Positions 50,108 to 58,096 of a DNA stretch of 64,000 nucleotides are shown here, piece by piece (position 1 is the first letter of the stretch; every line of letters starts with the position of its first letter). The notes beneath the pieces were generated by a model. That model did no database searches, was not told where the DNA came from, and was given only the letters and a program-made list of their open reading frames with translations. Position numbers and translations under genes: made by a program. Location: positions 558,001 to 622,000 of the forward strand of contig NZ_QTQI01000001.1 of NCBI RefSeq assembly GCF_003853705.1, written 5' to 3'. This stretch comes from Burkholderia sp. Bp8992. GTDB taxonomy: Bacteria; Pseudomonadota; Gammaproteobacteria; Burkholderiales; Burkholderiaceae.

Positions 50108-50905
50108 GTGAGCGAATTTCTCGACCATTCCCTCGCGGAACTGATGATCGTCGCGTCCGCGCGACTCTGGCGCGACGACGGTGAAGTACTGTCGACCGGC
50201 ATCGGCACGGGCCCGCGGCTCGCGGCCGGCCTCGCGCGGCTTGCCTACAACAGCGGGCTGATGCTGACCGACGGCGAAGCGTATCTCGTCGAGGAGCCGG
50301 TGCCGCTTGGGCCCAGGCCCGACGGCTATCGCGTGAAGGCGAGCGGCTGGATGACCTACGAACGCGTGTTCGACTGCCAGTGGCACGGCCGCCGCCATGC
50401 GCTCGTGATGCCGACGCAGATCGACCGTTTCGGCCAGGCCAACATCTCGTGGCTCGGCGACGACTACGCCCGCCCGACAACCCAGCTGCTCGGCGCGCGC
50501 GGCTTCCCCGGCAACACGACGAACCACGCGAACTCGTTCTTCGTCAGCGGCCACGGCAAGCGCACGTTCGTCGACGGCGAAGTCGACATGGTGTGCACGG
50601 TCGGCTACAACCCGGCGCGCCGGCTGCCGGGGATGAAGACCTTCGTCGACCTGCGCAGCATCGTTACCGACCTGTGCGTGATGGATTTCGGCGGCGCCGA
50701 CCACGCGATCCGCGTGCGTTCGCTGCACCCGGGCGTGAGCTTCGACGAAGTGCAGGACGCGACCGGCTTCCCGCTGATCGCGGCGCCCGAGCTCGGCACG
50801 ACGGCCCCGCCGAACGCGGAGGACCTGCGCATCGTGCGCGCGCTCGATCCGCACAACCTGCGCGCGACGATCGTGCGCAACAATCCGGCGCCGCGCCGGC
50901 GATGA
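50108..50905 (+). CDS. ipdB: Steroid C-ring-opening hydrolase, beta subunit (IpdB)
   Basis: A 265-residue CoA-transferase-type beta subunit: Glu-Leu-Met-Ile-Val-Ala-Ser-Ala-Arg near the start, Val-Met-Pro-Thr-Gln-Ile-Asp-Arg-Phe-Gly-x-Ala-Asn-Ile-Ser, Phe-Pro-Gly-Asn and Arg-Leu-Pro-Gly-Met-Lys. It would pair with IpdA, encoded just upstream (10-base gap), as the hydrolase that opens ring C. The start is GTG with AGGAG five bases before. Its stop overlaps or abuts the next gene, so ipdA, ipdB and the following crotonase should be one transcript. Confidence 0.85.
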   Translation: MSEFLDHSLAELMIVASARLWRDDGEVLSTGIGTGPRLAAGLARLAYNSGLMLTDGEAYLVEEPVPLGPRPDGYRVKASGWMTYERVFDCQWHGRRHALVMPTQIDRFGQANISWLGDDYARPTTQLLGARGFPGNTTNHANSFFVSGHGKRTFVDGEVDMVCTVGYNPARRLPGMKTFVDLRSIVTDLCVMDFGGADHAIRVRSLHPGVSFDEVQDATGFPLIAAPELGTTAPPNAEDLRIVRALDPHNLRATIVRNNPAPRRR

Positions 50906-50913
50906 GGTCCGAC

Positions 50914-51834
50914 ATGGAAGCGACCCAGATGGCGTTCGGCGACGGTGTCGTCGACTACGCGGTCGAGGACGGCATCGCGACGATCACGATGAACCGCCCC
51001 GAGTATCACAACGCGCAGAATTCGAAGATGACGTATGCGCTCGATGCGGCGTTCCGGCGCGCGGCGCACGACGACGCGGTGAAGGCGATCGTGCTCGCGG
51101 GCGCCGGCAAGCATTTCTCGGCGGGCCACGACATCGGCACGCCGGGCCGCGACATCCATGAGTCGTTCGATCGTGCGTCGCTGTGGTACGACCACGTCGA
51201 CAAGGAAGGCGGCGAATTCCTGTATGCACGCGAGCAGGAGGTGTACCTCGGAATGTGCCGGCGCTGGCGCGACCTGCCGAAGCCGACGATCGCGATGGTG
51301 CAGGGCGCATGCGTCGCGGGCGGTCTGATGCTCGCGTGGGTGTGCGACCTGATCGTCGCGTCCGAGGACGCGTTCTTCGCCGATCCGGTCGTGCGGATGG
51401 GGATTCCGGGCGTCGAGTATTTCGCGCATGCCTACGAGCTGAACCCGCGCATCGCGAAGGAATTCCTGTTCCTGGGCGAGCGGATGCCGGCCGAGCGCGC
51501 ATACCAGATGGGGATGGTCAACCGCGTGGTGCCGCGCGAGCGGCTACGCGACGCGACCTACGCGATCGCCGCGAAGATCGCGACGATGCCGCGCCTCGGG
51601 CTCACGCTGACCAAGCAGGCGCTGAACCACGTCGAGGAACTGCAGGGCAAGCGCGCGGCGATGGACGCGGCGTTCGCATGGCATCACTTCGCGCATGCGC
51701 ACAACGAACTGGTGAGCGGCGACCGCCTCGGCGGCTACGACGCGCGCAGCATGGCCAGCTCGCAGCGCCAGCCGAACGGCGCGGATCGCGGCGACGTTCC
51801 GGCCCCGGTCGCCGTCAACGGAGCCGCCGCATGA
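50914..51834 (+). CDS. Enoyl-CoA hydratase/isomerase family protein (crotonase)
   Basis: A 306-residue crotonase. The N-terminal Gly-Ile-Ala-Thr-Ile-Thr-Met-Asn-Arg-Pro-Glu, the oxyanion stretch Ala-Gly-Lys-His-Phe-Ser-Ala-Gly-His-Asp and Gly-Ala-Cys-Val-Ala-Gly-Gly are all visible, with the Glu-Tyr-Phe loop after Gly-Ile-Pro-Gly-Val. It is longer than usual by a 25-residue Ala/Pro-rich tail. The start at 50914 has GAGG upstream; an ATG at 50902 overlapping the ipdB stop lacks one. Its place between ipdB and ipdC suggests a hydration or ring-opening step in C/D-ring breakdown; which step is not clear. Confidence 0.82.
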   Translation: MEATQMAFGDGVVDYAVEDGIATITMNRPEYHNAQNSKMTYALDAAFRRAAHDDAVKAIVLAGAGKHFSAGHDIGTPGRDIHESFDRASLWYDHVDKEGGEFLYAREQEVYLGMCRRWRDLPKPTIAMVQGACVAGGLMLAWVCDLIVASEDAFFADPVVRMGIPGVEYFAHAYELNPRIAKEFLFLGERMPAERAYQMGMVNRVVPRERLRDATYAIAAKIATMPRLGLTLTKQALNHVEELQGKRAAMDAAFAWHHFAHAHNELVSGDRLGGYDARSMASSQRQPNGADRGDVPAPVAVNGAAA

Positions 51835-52931
51835 GCACGACGCTGCAAAGCCCGCTGCATACGCCGCTGTGCGACCTGCTCGGCTGCCGCTACCCGATCG
51901 TGCAGACCGCGATGGGCTGGGTGGCCGACGCGCGGCTCGTCGCGGCGACCGCGAACGCCGGCGGCTTCGGCTTCCTGGCCGGCGCGACGCTCGAACCCGG
52001 GCAGGTCGAGGCCGAGATCCTGAAGGTGAAGTCGCTGACCGACCAGCCGTTCGGCATCAATTTCCACATGTTCCAGAAGAACGCCGCGCAGGTGGTCGAT
52101 CTCGCGATCAAGCACCGGCTGCGCGCGGTCAGCTACGGCCGCGGGCCCGATGCGAAGACGATTCGCCGCTTCAAGGACGCCGGCATCGTCTGCATGCCGA
52201 CGGTCGGCGCGCCGAAGCACGCGGCGAAGGCCGTCGAACTCGGCGCGGACATCGTGACGGTGCAGGGCGCGGAAGGCGGCGGCCACACGGGCTCGGTGCC
52301 GACCACGCTGCTGCTGCCGAAGGTGCTCGACGCGGTGCGCGTGCCGGTGGTCGCGGCCGGCGGGTTCTTCGACGGGCGCGGGCTGGCTGCCGCGCTCGCA
52401 TACGGCGCGGCCGGCATCGCGATGGGCACGCGCTTCCTGATGAGCGCCGAATCGCCGGTGCCGCGCGAAACGCTCGACCGCTACGTCGCGGTCGGCGACC
52501 CGGCGCGCATCCGCGTGTCGGACGCGCTCGACGGGCTGCCGCAACGGATGATCGACAACCCGTACCTGCTGAAGCTCGAACGCTTCGGCCCGCTGCGCCG
52601 CACGTGGTTCGCGCTGAAGACGGCCGAAGCGTGGCGGCGCCAGAACGGCCTCGGCACGGGCGACATGCTCGGCCTCGCGCTCAAGGCGCTGCGTTCGCAC
52701 GACTACACGGCGAGCCAGACGCTGATGGCCGCGAACGCGCCGTTCCTGATCCAGCGCGCGATCGTCGAGGGCCGCCCGGATGAAGGCGTGCTGCCGAGCG
52801 GCCAGGCGGCCGCGATGATCGGCGCGATCGAGTCGTGCGACGCGCTGATCGCGCGGATCGTCGCGGAAGCCTGCGAGCGAATCGATGCACTGGCCGCGTT
52901 GCGCGGCGCGGCAGCGGTGCAGGCCGCATGA
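51831..52931 (+). CDS. ipdC: Nitronate-monooxygenase-like flavoprotein (IpdC)
   Basis: A 366-residue TIM-barrel FMN protein of the 2-nitropropane dioxygenase family. Seen: Pro-Ile-Val-Gln-Thr-Ala-Met-Gly-Trp-Val-Ala near residues 22-32, Gly-Ala-Glu-Gly-Gly-Gly-His-Thr-Gly in the phosphate region, and Ala-Ala-Gly-Gly-Phe-Phe-Asp-Gly-Arg-Gly. In steroid clusters this is IpdC, which acts on the CoA-linked C/D-ring intermediate before IpdAB. It overlaps the crotonase upstream (ATGA, 51831-51834), in the same order ipdA-ipdB-x-ipdC that supports the role. Confidence 0.83.
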   Translation: MSTTLQSPLHTPLCDLLGCRYPIVQTAMGWVADARLVAATANAGGFGFLAGATLEPGQVEAEILKVKSLTDQPFGINFHMFQKNAAQVVDLAIKHRLRAVSYGRGPDAKTIRRFKDAGIVCMPTVGAPKHAAKAVELGADIVTVQGAEGGGHTGSVPTTLLLPKVLDAVRVPVVAAGGFFDGRGLAAALAYGAAGIAMGTRFLMSAESPVPRETLDRYVAVGDPARIRVSDALDGLPQRMIDNPYLLKLERFGPLRRTWFALKTAEAWRRQNGLGTGDMLGLALKALRSHDYTASQTLMAANAPFLIQRAIVEGRPDEGVLPSGQAAAMIGAIESCDALIARIVAEACERIDALAALRGAAAVQAA

Positions 52932-52957
52932 ACAACCATCACAGGGAGGCCAAGGAG

Positions 52958-53767
52958 ATGACAGCATCCAACCAACCGGCCGGCGCGATGCCGTTCCGGA
53001 TCGATCGCGCCGACGGCATCGCCGAACTGGTGATCGCCCATCCGCCCGTGAACGCGCTCGACGCGCAGGGCTGGCATGCGCTCTCGCGTGCGCTCGACGC
53101 GCTCGGCGCGGACGACGACGTCCGCGTGATCGTGGTGCGCGGCGAAGGCCGCGGCTTCTGCGCGGGCGTCGACATCAAGGAACTGGCCGCGCATCCGGAG
53201 CGGATCGTGCCGGTCAACGCGGGCAACTACGAGACGTTCCGCGCAGTGCACCGCAACCCGAAGCCGGTGATCGCGGCCGTGCACGGCTTCGTGCTCGGCG
53301 GCGGGATCGGCATCTGCGGCGCAGCGGACATCGTCGTCGCGGCCGATTGCGCGCGCTTCGGCGTGCCCGAGATCGATCGCGGCGCGATGGGCGGCGGCGC
53401 GCACCTGCAGCGGTTGTTCGGCGTACAGAAGGTCCGCGCGATGTACTTCACCGGCGACATGATCGACGCGGCCGAAGCGTACCGGCTCGGCGCGGTCGAG
53501 CAGGTCGTCACGCGCGCCACGCTGCGCGACGCCGCGCTCGCGATCGCCCGCAAGATCGCGGAGAAGAGCCCGGCGATGGTGCGGCTCGCGAAGGAGGCGC
53601 TGAACGGCGTGGAGGACGGCGATCTCGAGGACAAGTACCGCTGGGAGCAGGGCTTCACGCTGCAGGCGTACATGACGAACGACTCGACGGAAGCGCGCGC
53701 CGCGTTCGTCGAGAAGCGCGATGCGCGCTTCGACGCGCAGGCAACCGCCGGGGAGGCACGCGCATGA
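52958..53767 (+). CDS. echA20: Crotonase-family ring D hydrolase (EchA20-like)
   Basis: A 269-residue crotonase similar to M. tuberculosis EchA20: Pro-Pro-Val-Asn-Ala-Leu, Arg-Gly-Glu-Gly-Arg-Gly-Phe-Cys-Ala-Gly-Val-Asp-Ile-Lys-Glu, Gly-Gly-Gly-Ile-Gly-Ile-Cys-Gly and Gly-Val-Pro-Glu-Ile-Asp-Arg-Gly-Ala-x-Gly. EchA20 hydrolyses ring D of HIEC-CoA, leaving the substrate for IpdC and IpdAB. GGGAGG upstream favours the ATG at 52958; an ATG at 52928 overlapping the ipdC stop is also in frame. Having echA20, ipdABC and fadD3 together makes the C/D-ring assignment strong. Confidence 0.84.
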   Translation: MTASNQPAGAMPFRIDRADGIAELVIAHPPVNALDAQGWHALSRALDALGADDDVRVIVVRGEGRGFCAGVDIKELAAHPERIVPVNAGNYETFRAVHRNPKPVIAAVHGFVLGGGIGICGAADIVVAADCARFGVPEIDRGAMGGGAHLQRLFGVQKVRAMYFTGDMIDAAEAYRLGAVEQVVTRATLRDAALAIARKIAEKSPAMVRLAKEALNGVEDGDLEDKYRWEQGFTLQAYMTNDSTEARAAFVEKRDARFDAQATAGEARA

Positions 53768-54933
53768 ACCTGACCTATACGCCGCAACAGCAGGCGTTCC
53801 GCGCGGAAATCCGCGAATGGCTTGCCGCGCACGTGCCGCGCGAGCGGCTGCCGAGCTTCGACACCGAGGAAGGCTTCGCCGCACACCGCGAATGGGAGCG
53901 CACGCTGCACTCGGGCCGCTGGAGCATGGTCACGTGGCCGCGCGAGCTGGGCGGGCGCGGCTGCGACCTGATCGAGTGGCTGATCTTCGAGGAAGAGTAC
54001 TGGCGTGCCGACGCGCCGATGCGCGTGAACCAGAACGGCATCTTCCTGCTCGGCCCGACGCTGATGGATTTCGGCACCGACGCGCAGAAGGCGCGCTTCC
54101 TGCCCGCGATGGCGGCCGGCGAGCACGTGTGGGCGCAGGGCTGGTCGGAACCCAACGCGGGTTCGGACATGGCCGCGATCCGCACGACGGCCACCCGCAT
54201 CGGCGACGAATACGTGCTGAACGGCCAGAAGATCTGGTCGACCCGCGCGGTGTGGGCCGACTGGCTGTTCGGGCTGTTCCGCAGCGATCCCGAATCGTCG
54301 CGCCACCACGGGCTGACGTTCCTGATGGTGCCGCTGTCCGCGCCGGGCATTACGGTGCGGCCGATCCGGCAGCTCAACGGGCAGACCGGTTTCGCTGAAA
54401 TCTTCTTCGACGACGTGCGCGTGCCGGTCGAGAACCGGCTCGCGGCCGAAGGCGCGGGCTGGCAGGTCGCGATGGCGACGGCCGGGTTCGAGCGCGGGCT
54501 GATGCTGCGGTCTCCCGCACGCTTCCAGCGCACCGCGCAGGCGCTGCGCGACCTGTATCTCGCGCACCGCGACAGCGCGGACCGCGACCCGACGCTGCGC
54601 GAACGCGTGGTGCAGGCCTGGATGGACGCGCAGGCCTATGCGCTGTCGACCTACGCGACCGCGAGCCGGCTGCTGAAGGGCGGCCACATCGGCGCGGAGT
54701 CGAGCACCAACAAGGTGTTCTGGTCGGAGCTCGACCTGCGCATGCACCAGACCGCGCTCGACATTCTCGGTGCGCACGGCGAGGTCGTCCCGCAGACGGC
54801 CGCGCAGCACGCGGCGCTCGGCCACTGGCTCGACGGCTTCCTGTTCGCGCAGGCCGGCACGATCTACGCGGGCACCAACGAGATCCAGCGCAACATCGTC
54901 GCCGAACGGATGCTCGGCATGCCGCGCGCGTAA
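53764..54933 (+). CDS. Acyl-CoA dehydrogenase, large subunit of pair 1
   Basis: A 389-residue acyl-CoA dehydrogenase: Trp-Pro-Arg-Glu-Leu-Gly-Gly-Arg-Gly, Gln-Gly-Trp-Ser-Glu-Pro-Asn-Ala-Gly-Ser-Asp, Gly-Gln-Lys-Ile-Trp-Ser-Thr, Ile-Arg-Gln-Leu-Asn-Gly and the C-terminal Ile-Tyr-Ala-Gly-Thr-Asn-Glu-Ile-Gln-Arg-Asn. The usual Glu of YEGT is Ala here, as in FadE proteins where the base lies elsewhere. It overlaps echA20 by four bases and is followed by a shorter dehydrogenase, which suggests an alpha2-beta2 enzyme for a bulky steroid CoA ester. Confidence 0.82.
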   Translation: MNLTYTPQQQAFRAEIREWLAAHVPRERLPSFDTEEGFAAHREWERTLHSGRWSMVTWPRELGGRGCDLIEWLIFEEEYWRADAPMRVNQNGIFLLGPTLMDFGTDAQKARFLPAMAAGEHVWAQGWSEPNAGSDMAAIRTTATRIGDEYVLNGQKIWSTRAVWADWLFGLFRSDPESSRHHGLTFLMVPLSAPGITVRPIRQLNGQTGFAEIFFDDVRVPVENRLAAEGAGWQVAMATAGFERGLMLRSPARFQRTAQALRDLYLAHRDSADRDPTLRERVVQAWMDAQAYALSTYATASRLLKGGHIGAESSTNKVFWSELDLRMHQTALDILGAHGEVVPQTAAQHAALGHWLDGFLFAQAGTIYAGTNEIQRNIVAERMLGMPRA

Positions 54934-54962
54934 CGGCGCCACCCTCACAGAACGGACATCGT

Positions 54963-56033
54963 ATGGATTTCGTATTCGATGAAGACCAGGAAGCACTCGC
55001 GGACAGCGTGAAGCGCCTGCTGATGACCGAGATGACGCCCGAGCTGATCCGCGAGCTCTGGGCGACGCCGACCGGGCGCTCGGACGACCTGTGGGCGCTG
55101 TTCGCGTCGCAGGGGCTGACCGCCGTGTCGGTGCCCGAGCCGCAGGGCGGCCTCGGCCTGACCGAAGTGGAATGGGCGCTACTCGCGCAGGCCTACGGCT
55201 ATTTCGGCAGCCCCGAGCCGCTGCTCGACACGGCGCTCGTGTCGGCCGGCGTGCTGGCGCGGCTGCCCGCGAGCGACTGGCGCGACGCGCTGCTGCGCGA
55301 CATCGCCGAAGGGCGCGCGCGTGTCGCGCTCGTGCATCCGGTGAATCCGTATGCGGCCGACGTGCACGTCGCGCAGACGCTCCTGTGCGAACACCGCGGC
55401 GAGCTGCACCGCGTCGATCCCGCGCAGTGCGCGTGGCGTGCGGTCGACAGCGTCGACCCGTCGCGGCGCCTGTTCACGCTCGACTGGGAGCCGTCGGCGG
55501 CTACCCGCGTCGCGCGTGCGGACGACGCAGCGCCGCTGCTGAATCGCGCGCTCGACCGCGGCGCGTTCGCGGTCGCCGCACAGCTGCTCGGCCTCACGCA
55601 GCGCGTGCTCGACGTCGCGCTCGACTACAGCGCGCAGCGCAAGCAGTTCGGCAAGGCAATCGGCTCGTACCAGGCGCTCAAGCACCTGCTCGCCGACGTC
55701 GCGATCCGCTACGAGTTCGCGCGGCCGGTGGTGGCGCGCGCCGCACAGGCGATCGCCGACGATCATCCGCAGCGCGCGGTGTTCGTGTCGCACGCGAAGC
55801 TCGCGGCGATGTCGGCCGCGCAACTGGCCGCGCGCCACTCGATGCAGGTGCACGGTGCGATCGGCTACACGTGGGAGCTCGACCTGCAGATCTTCATGAA
55901 GCGGATCTGGGCGCTCTCGGGCAGCTGGGGCGACGCCGCCTTCCACAAGGCCCGCGTGGCCGACGCGATCCTCGGCGACGCATTGCCGATCGGCCCCGCG
56001 CAGACCTTCGACCTCGAGGAATCGAACGCATGA
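54963..56033 (+). CDS. Acyl-CoA dehydrogenase, small subunit of pair 1
   Basis: A 356-residue member with a divergent N-terminal half and a typical C-terminal helical domain: Gln-Arg-Lys-Gln-Phe-Gly-Lys-Ala-Ile-Gly-Ser-Tyr-Gln-Ala-Leu-Lys-His and His-Gly-Ala-Ile-Gly-Tyr-Thr-Trp-Glu. It lacks the Tyr-Ala-Gly-Thr-Asn motif of its neighbour. Paired genes like this encode the two subunits of steroid-type heterotetrameric dehydrogenases, in which FAD is bound at the interface. It begins 29 bases after its partner, and its stop overlaps the thiolase start by four bases. Confidence 0.8.
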   Translation: MDFVFDEDQEALADSVKRLLMTEMTPELIRELWATPTGRSDDLWALFASQGLTAVSVPEPQGGLGLTEVEWALLAQAYGYFGSPEPLLDTALVSAGVLARLPASDWRDALLRDIAEGRARVALVHPVNPYAADVHVAQTLLCEHRGELHRVDPAQCAWRAVDSVDPSRRLFTLDWEPSAATRVARADDAAPLLNRALDRGAFAVAAQLLGLTQRVLDVALDYSAQRKQFGKAIGSYQALKHLLADVAIRYEFARPVVARAAQAIADDHPQRAVFVSHAKLAAMSAAQLAARHSMQVHGAIGYTWELDLQIFMKRIWALSGSWGDAAFHKARVADAILGDALPIGPAQTFDLEESNA

Positions 56034-57181
56034 AACAGGCTTATATCGTCGACGCGCTGCGCACGCCGACCGGCCGCCGCAAGGGCGGGCTCGCGCACGT
56101 CCATGCAGCGGACCTCGGCGGCTTCGTGTTGAAGACGCTCGTCGAACGCAACGCAATTCCCGCCGACGCATACGACGACGTGGTGTTCGGCTGCGTCGAC
56201 ACGATCGGCCCGCTCGCGGGCAACATCGCGCGCACCTGCTGGCTGGCAGCCGGGCTGCCGCTGCAGGTACCGGGCGTGACGGTCGACCGCCAGTGCGGGT
56301 CGTCGCAGCAGGCCGTGCACTTCGCCGCGCAGGCCGTGATGAGCGGCGTGCAGGATGTGGTCGTCGCGGGCGGCGTGCAGACGATGACGCAGATCCCGAT
56401 CTCGTCCGCGATGACCAGCGCGGCGCCGCTCGGCTTCACCGATCCGTTCTCGGGCAGCACCGGCTGGCGCGCGCGTTTCGGCGATGCACCGGTGTCGCAG
56501 TTCGTCGCCGCGCAGCGGATCGCCGATCACTGGAACCTGTCGCGCGGCGCGATGGAGCGTTATGCGCTGGAAAGCCACCGCCGTGCGGTCGCGGCGATCG
56601 AGGCCGGCCATTTCAGGCGGGAGATCGTGCCGTTCGAAGGCGTGACGCACGACGAGACGCCGCGCCCCGATACGTCGCTGGAGAAGATGGCGACGCTCGC
56701 GCCGCTGACGCCGGGCGGCTCGCTGACGGCGGCCGTCGCGAGCCAGACCTGCGATGCGGCGGCCGCGCTGCTGATCGTGTCGGAAGAGGCGCTGAAGCGC
56801 TACGGCCTCACGCCGCGTGCGCGTATCCATCACCTGAGCGTGCTCGGCGACGATCCGCTGTGGATGCTCACCGCGCCGATTCCGGCAACGAAGGCCGCGT
56901 TGAAGAAGAGCGGGCTCGATCTGGCGCAGATCGACGTCGTCGAGCTGAACGAGGCGTTCGCTTCGGTCGCGCAGGCGTGGCTCGCCGACACGCGTTTCCC
57001 GCACGAGAAGACCAACCCGAACGGCGGTGCGATCGCGCTCGGCCATCCGCTCGGCGCGACCGGCGCGCGGCTGATGACGACGCTGCTGCACGAGCTGGAG
57101 CGCACCGGCGGCCGCTACGGGCTGCAGACGATGTGCGAAGGCGGCGGCCTCGCGAACGTCACGATCATCGAGCGCCTGTGA
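56030..57181 (+). CDS. fadA6: Steroid-ring thiolase (FadA6-like)
   Basis: A 383-residue thiolase. The active-site nucleophile is Cys89 in Val-Asp-Arg-Gln-Cys-Gly-Ser-Ser-Gln-Gln; Gly-His-Pro-Leu-Gly-Ala-Thr-Gly-Ala-Arg and a C-terminal Met-Cys-Glu-Gly-Gly-Gly complete the site. Diagnostic FadA6 stretches are Ala-Gly-Asn-Ile-Ala-Arg, Ile-Pro-Ile-Ser-Ser-Ala-Met-Thr and Gly-Gly-Arg-Tyr-Gly-Leu-Gln-Thr. FadA6 cleaves the ring-opened diketone CoA ester (MOODA-CoA). Overlap with the upstream dehydrogenase shows coupling. Confidence 0.84.
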   Translation: MKQAYIVDALRTPTGRRKGGLAHVHAADLGGFVLKTLVERNAIPADAYDDVVFGCVDTIGPLAGNIARTCWLAAGLPLQVPGVTVDRQCGSSQQAVHFAAQAVMSGVQDVVVAGGVQTMTQIPISSAMTSAAPLGFTDPFSGSTGWRARFGDAPVSQFVAAQRIADHWNLSRGAMERYALESHRRAVAAIEAGHFRREIVPFEGVTHDETPRPDTSLEKMATLAPLTPGGSLTAAVASQTCDAAAALLIVSEEALKRYGLTPRARIHHLSVLGDDPLWMLTAPIPATKAALKKSGLDLAQIDVVELNEAFASVAQAWLADTRFPHEKTNPNGGAIALGHPLGATGARLMTTLLHELERTGGRYGLQTMCEGGGLANVTIIERL

Positions 57182-57214
57182 GCGCGCCACCTTCACGATC
57201 CACGAGGCACAAGC

Positions 57215-58093
57215 ATGGGAATCTGTAACGGACGCACGGTCATCATCACCGGCGCGGGCGGCGGGCTCGGGCGCGAATACGCGCTGGCGTTCGCGGCCGA
57301 AGGCGCGTCGGTCGTCGTCAACGACATCCGGCACGACGCCGCGCAGGCCGTGTGCGACGAAATCGCCCGGCGTGGCGGCCGCGCGCTCGCGAATGCCGAC
57401 GACATCACGCAGACCGACACCGCGCAGCGGATCGTCGACGTGGCGCGCGACGCATTCGGCGACGTCCATGTGCTCGTCAACAACGCGGGCATTTGCCGCG
57501 ACAGGATGTTCACGAGCATGACCGAAGCCGACTGGGACGACGTGATGCGCGTGCACCTGCGCGGCCACTTCTGCCTGTCGAGCGTGCTGGCGCGCGTGTG
57601 GCGCGACGCGGCGAAGGCCGGCCGCGCGGTCGACGCACGGATCGTCAACACGAGTTCGGGCGCCGGGCTGCAAGGCTCGATCGGCCAGTCGAACTACGGC
57701 GCGGCGAAGGCCGGAATCGCCGCGCTCACGCTGATGCAGGCGGCCGAGCTGCAGCGCTACGGCGTGCGCGTGAATGCGCTTGCGCCGGCCGCGCGCACGT
57801 CGATGACGGAAGGCGTGTTCGCCGACATGATGAAGAAGCCCGAGGACGGCGGCTTCGACTATTTCGATCCGGCCAATGTCGCGCCGCTGGTCGTATGGCT
57901 CGGCAGCACGCTGTCGGCCGACGTGACGGGCCAGGTGTTCGAGGTCGCGGGCGGGATGATCGCGGTCGCCGAAGGCTGGCGCACGGGCCCGAGCGTCGAT
58001 CGCGGCGCGCGCTGGGCGGCAGCCGAGATCGGCCCGGCGGTCGCGCAACTGCTGGCCGATGCGCGGCCCGCGCAACGCGTGTACGGGAGCTGA
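57215..58093 (+). CDS. Short-chain dehydrogenase of block B
   Basis: A 292-residue SDR with Thr-Gly-Ala-Gly-Gly-Gly-Leu-Gly-Arg (cofactor, about 12-20), Asp37, Asn-Asn-Ala-Gly and a Tyr-Gly-Ala-Ala-Lys catalytic pair preceded by Ser in Asn-Thr-Ser-Ser-Gly-Ala. A longer C-terminal part ends Arg-Val-Tyr-Gly-Ser, as in 17-beta-hydroxysteroid dehydrogenase type 4-like SDRs such as the one next to echA20 in mycobacteria. It probably oxidises a 3-hydroxyacyl-CoA or ring hydroxyl. The exact step is inferred from location. Confidence 0.8.
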   Translation: MGICNGRTVIITGAGGGLGREYALAFAAEGASVVVNDIRHDAAQAVCDEIARRGGRALANADDITQTDTAQRIVDVARDAFGDVHVLVNNAGICRDRMFTSMTEADWDDVMRVHLRGHFCLSSVLARVWRDAAKAGRAVDARIVNTSSGAGLQGSIGQSNYGAAKAGIAALTLMQAAELQRYGVRVNALAPAARTSMTEGVFADMMKKPEDGGFDYFDPANVAPLVVWLGSTLSADVTGQVFEVAGGMIAVAEGWRTGPSVDRGARWAAAEIGPAVAQLLADARPAQRVYGS

Positions 58094-58096
58094 CCG

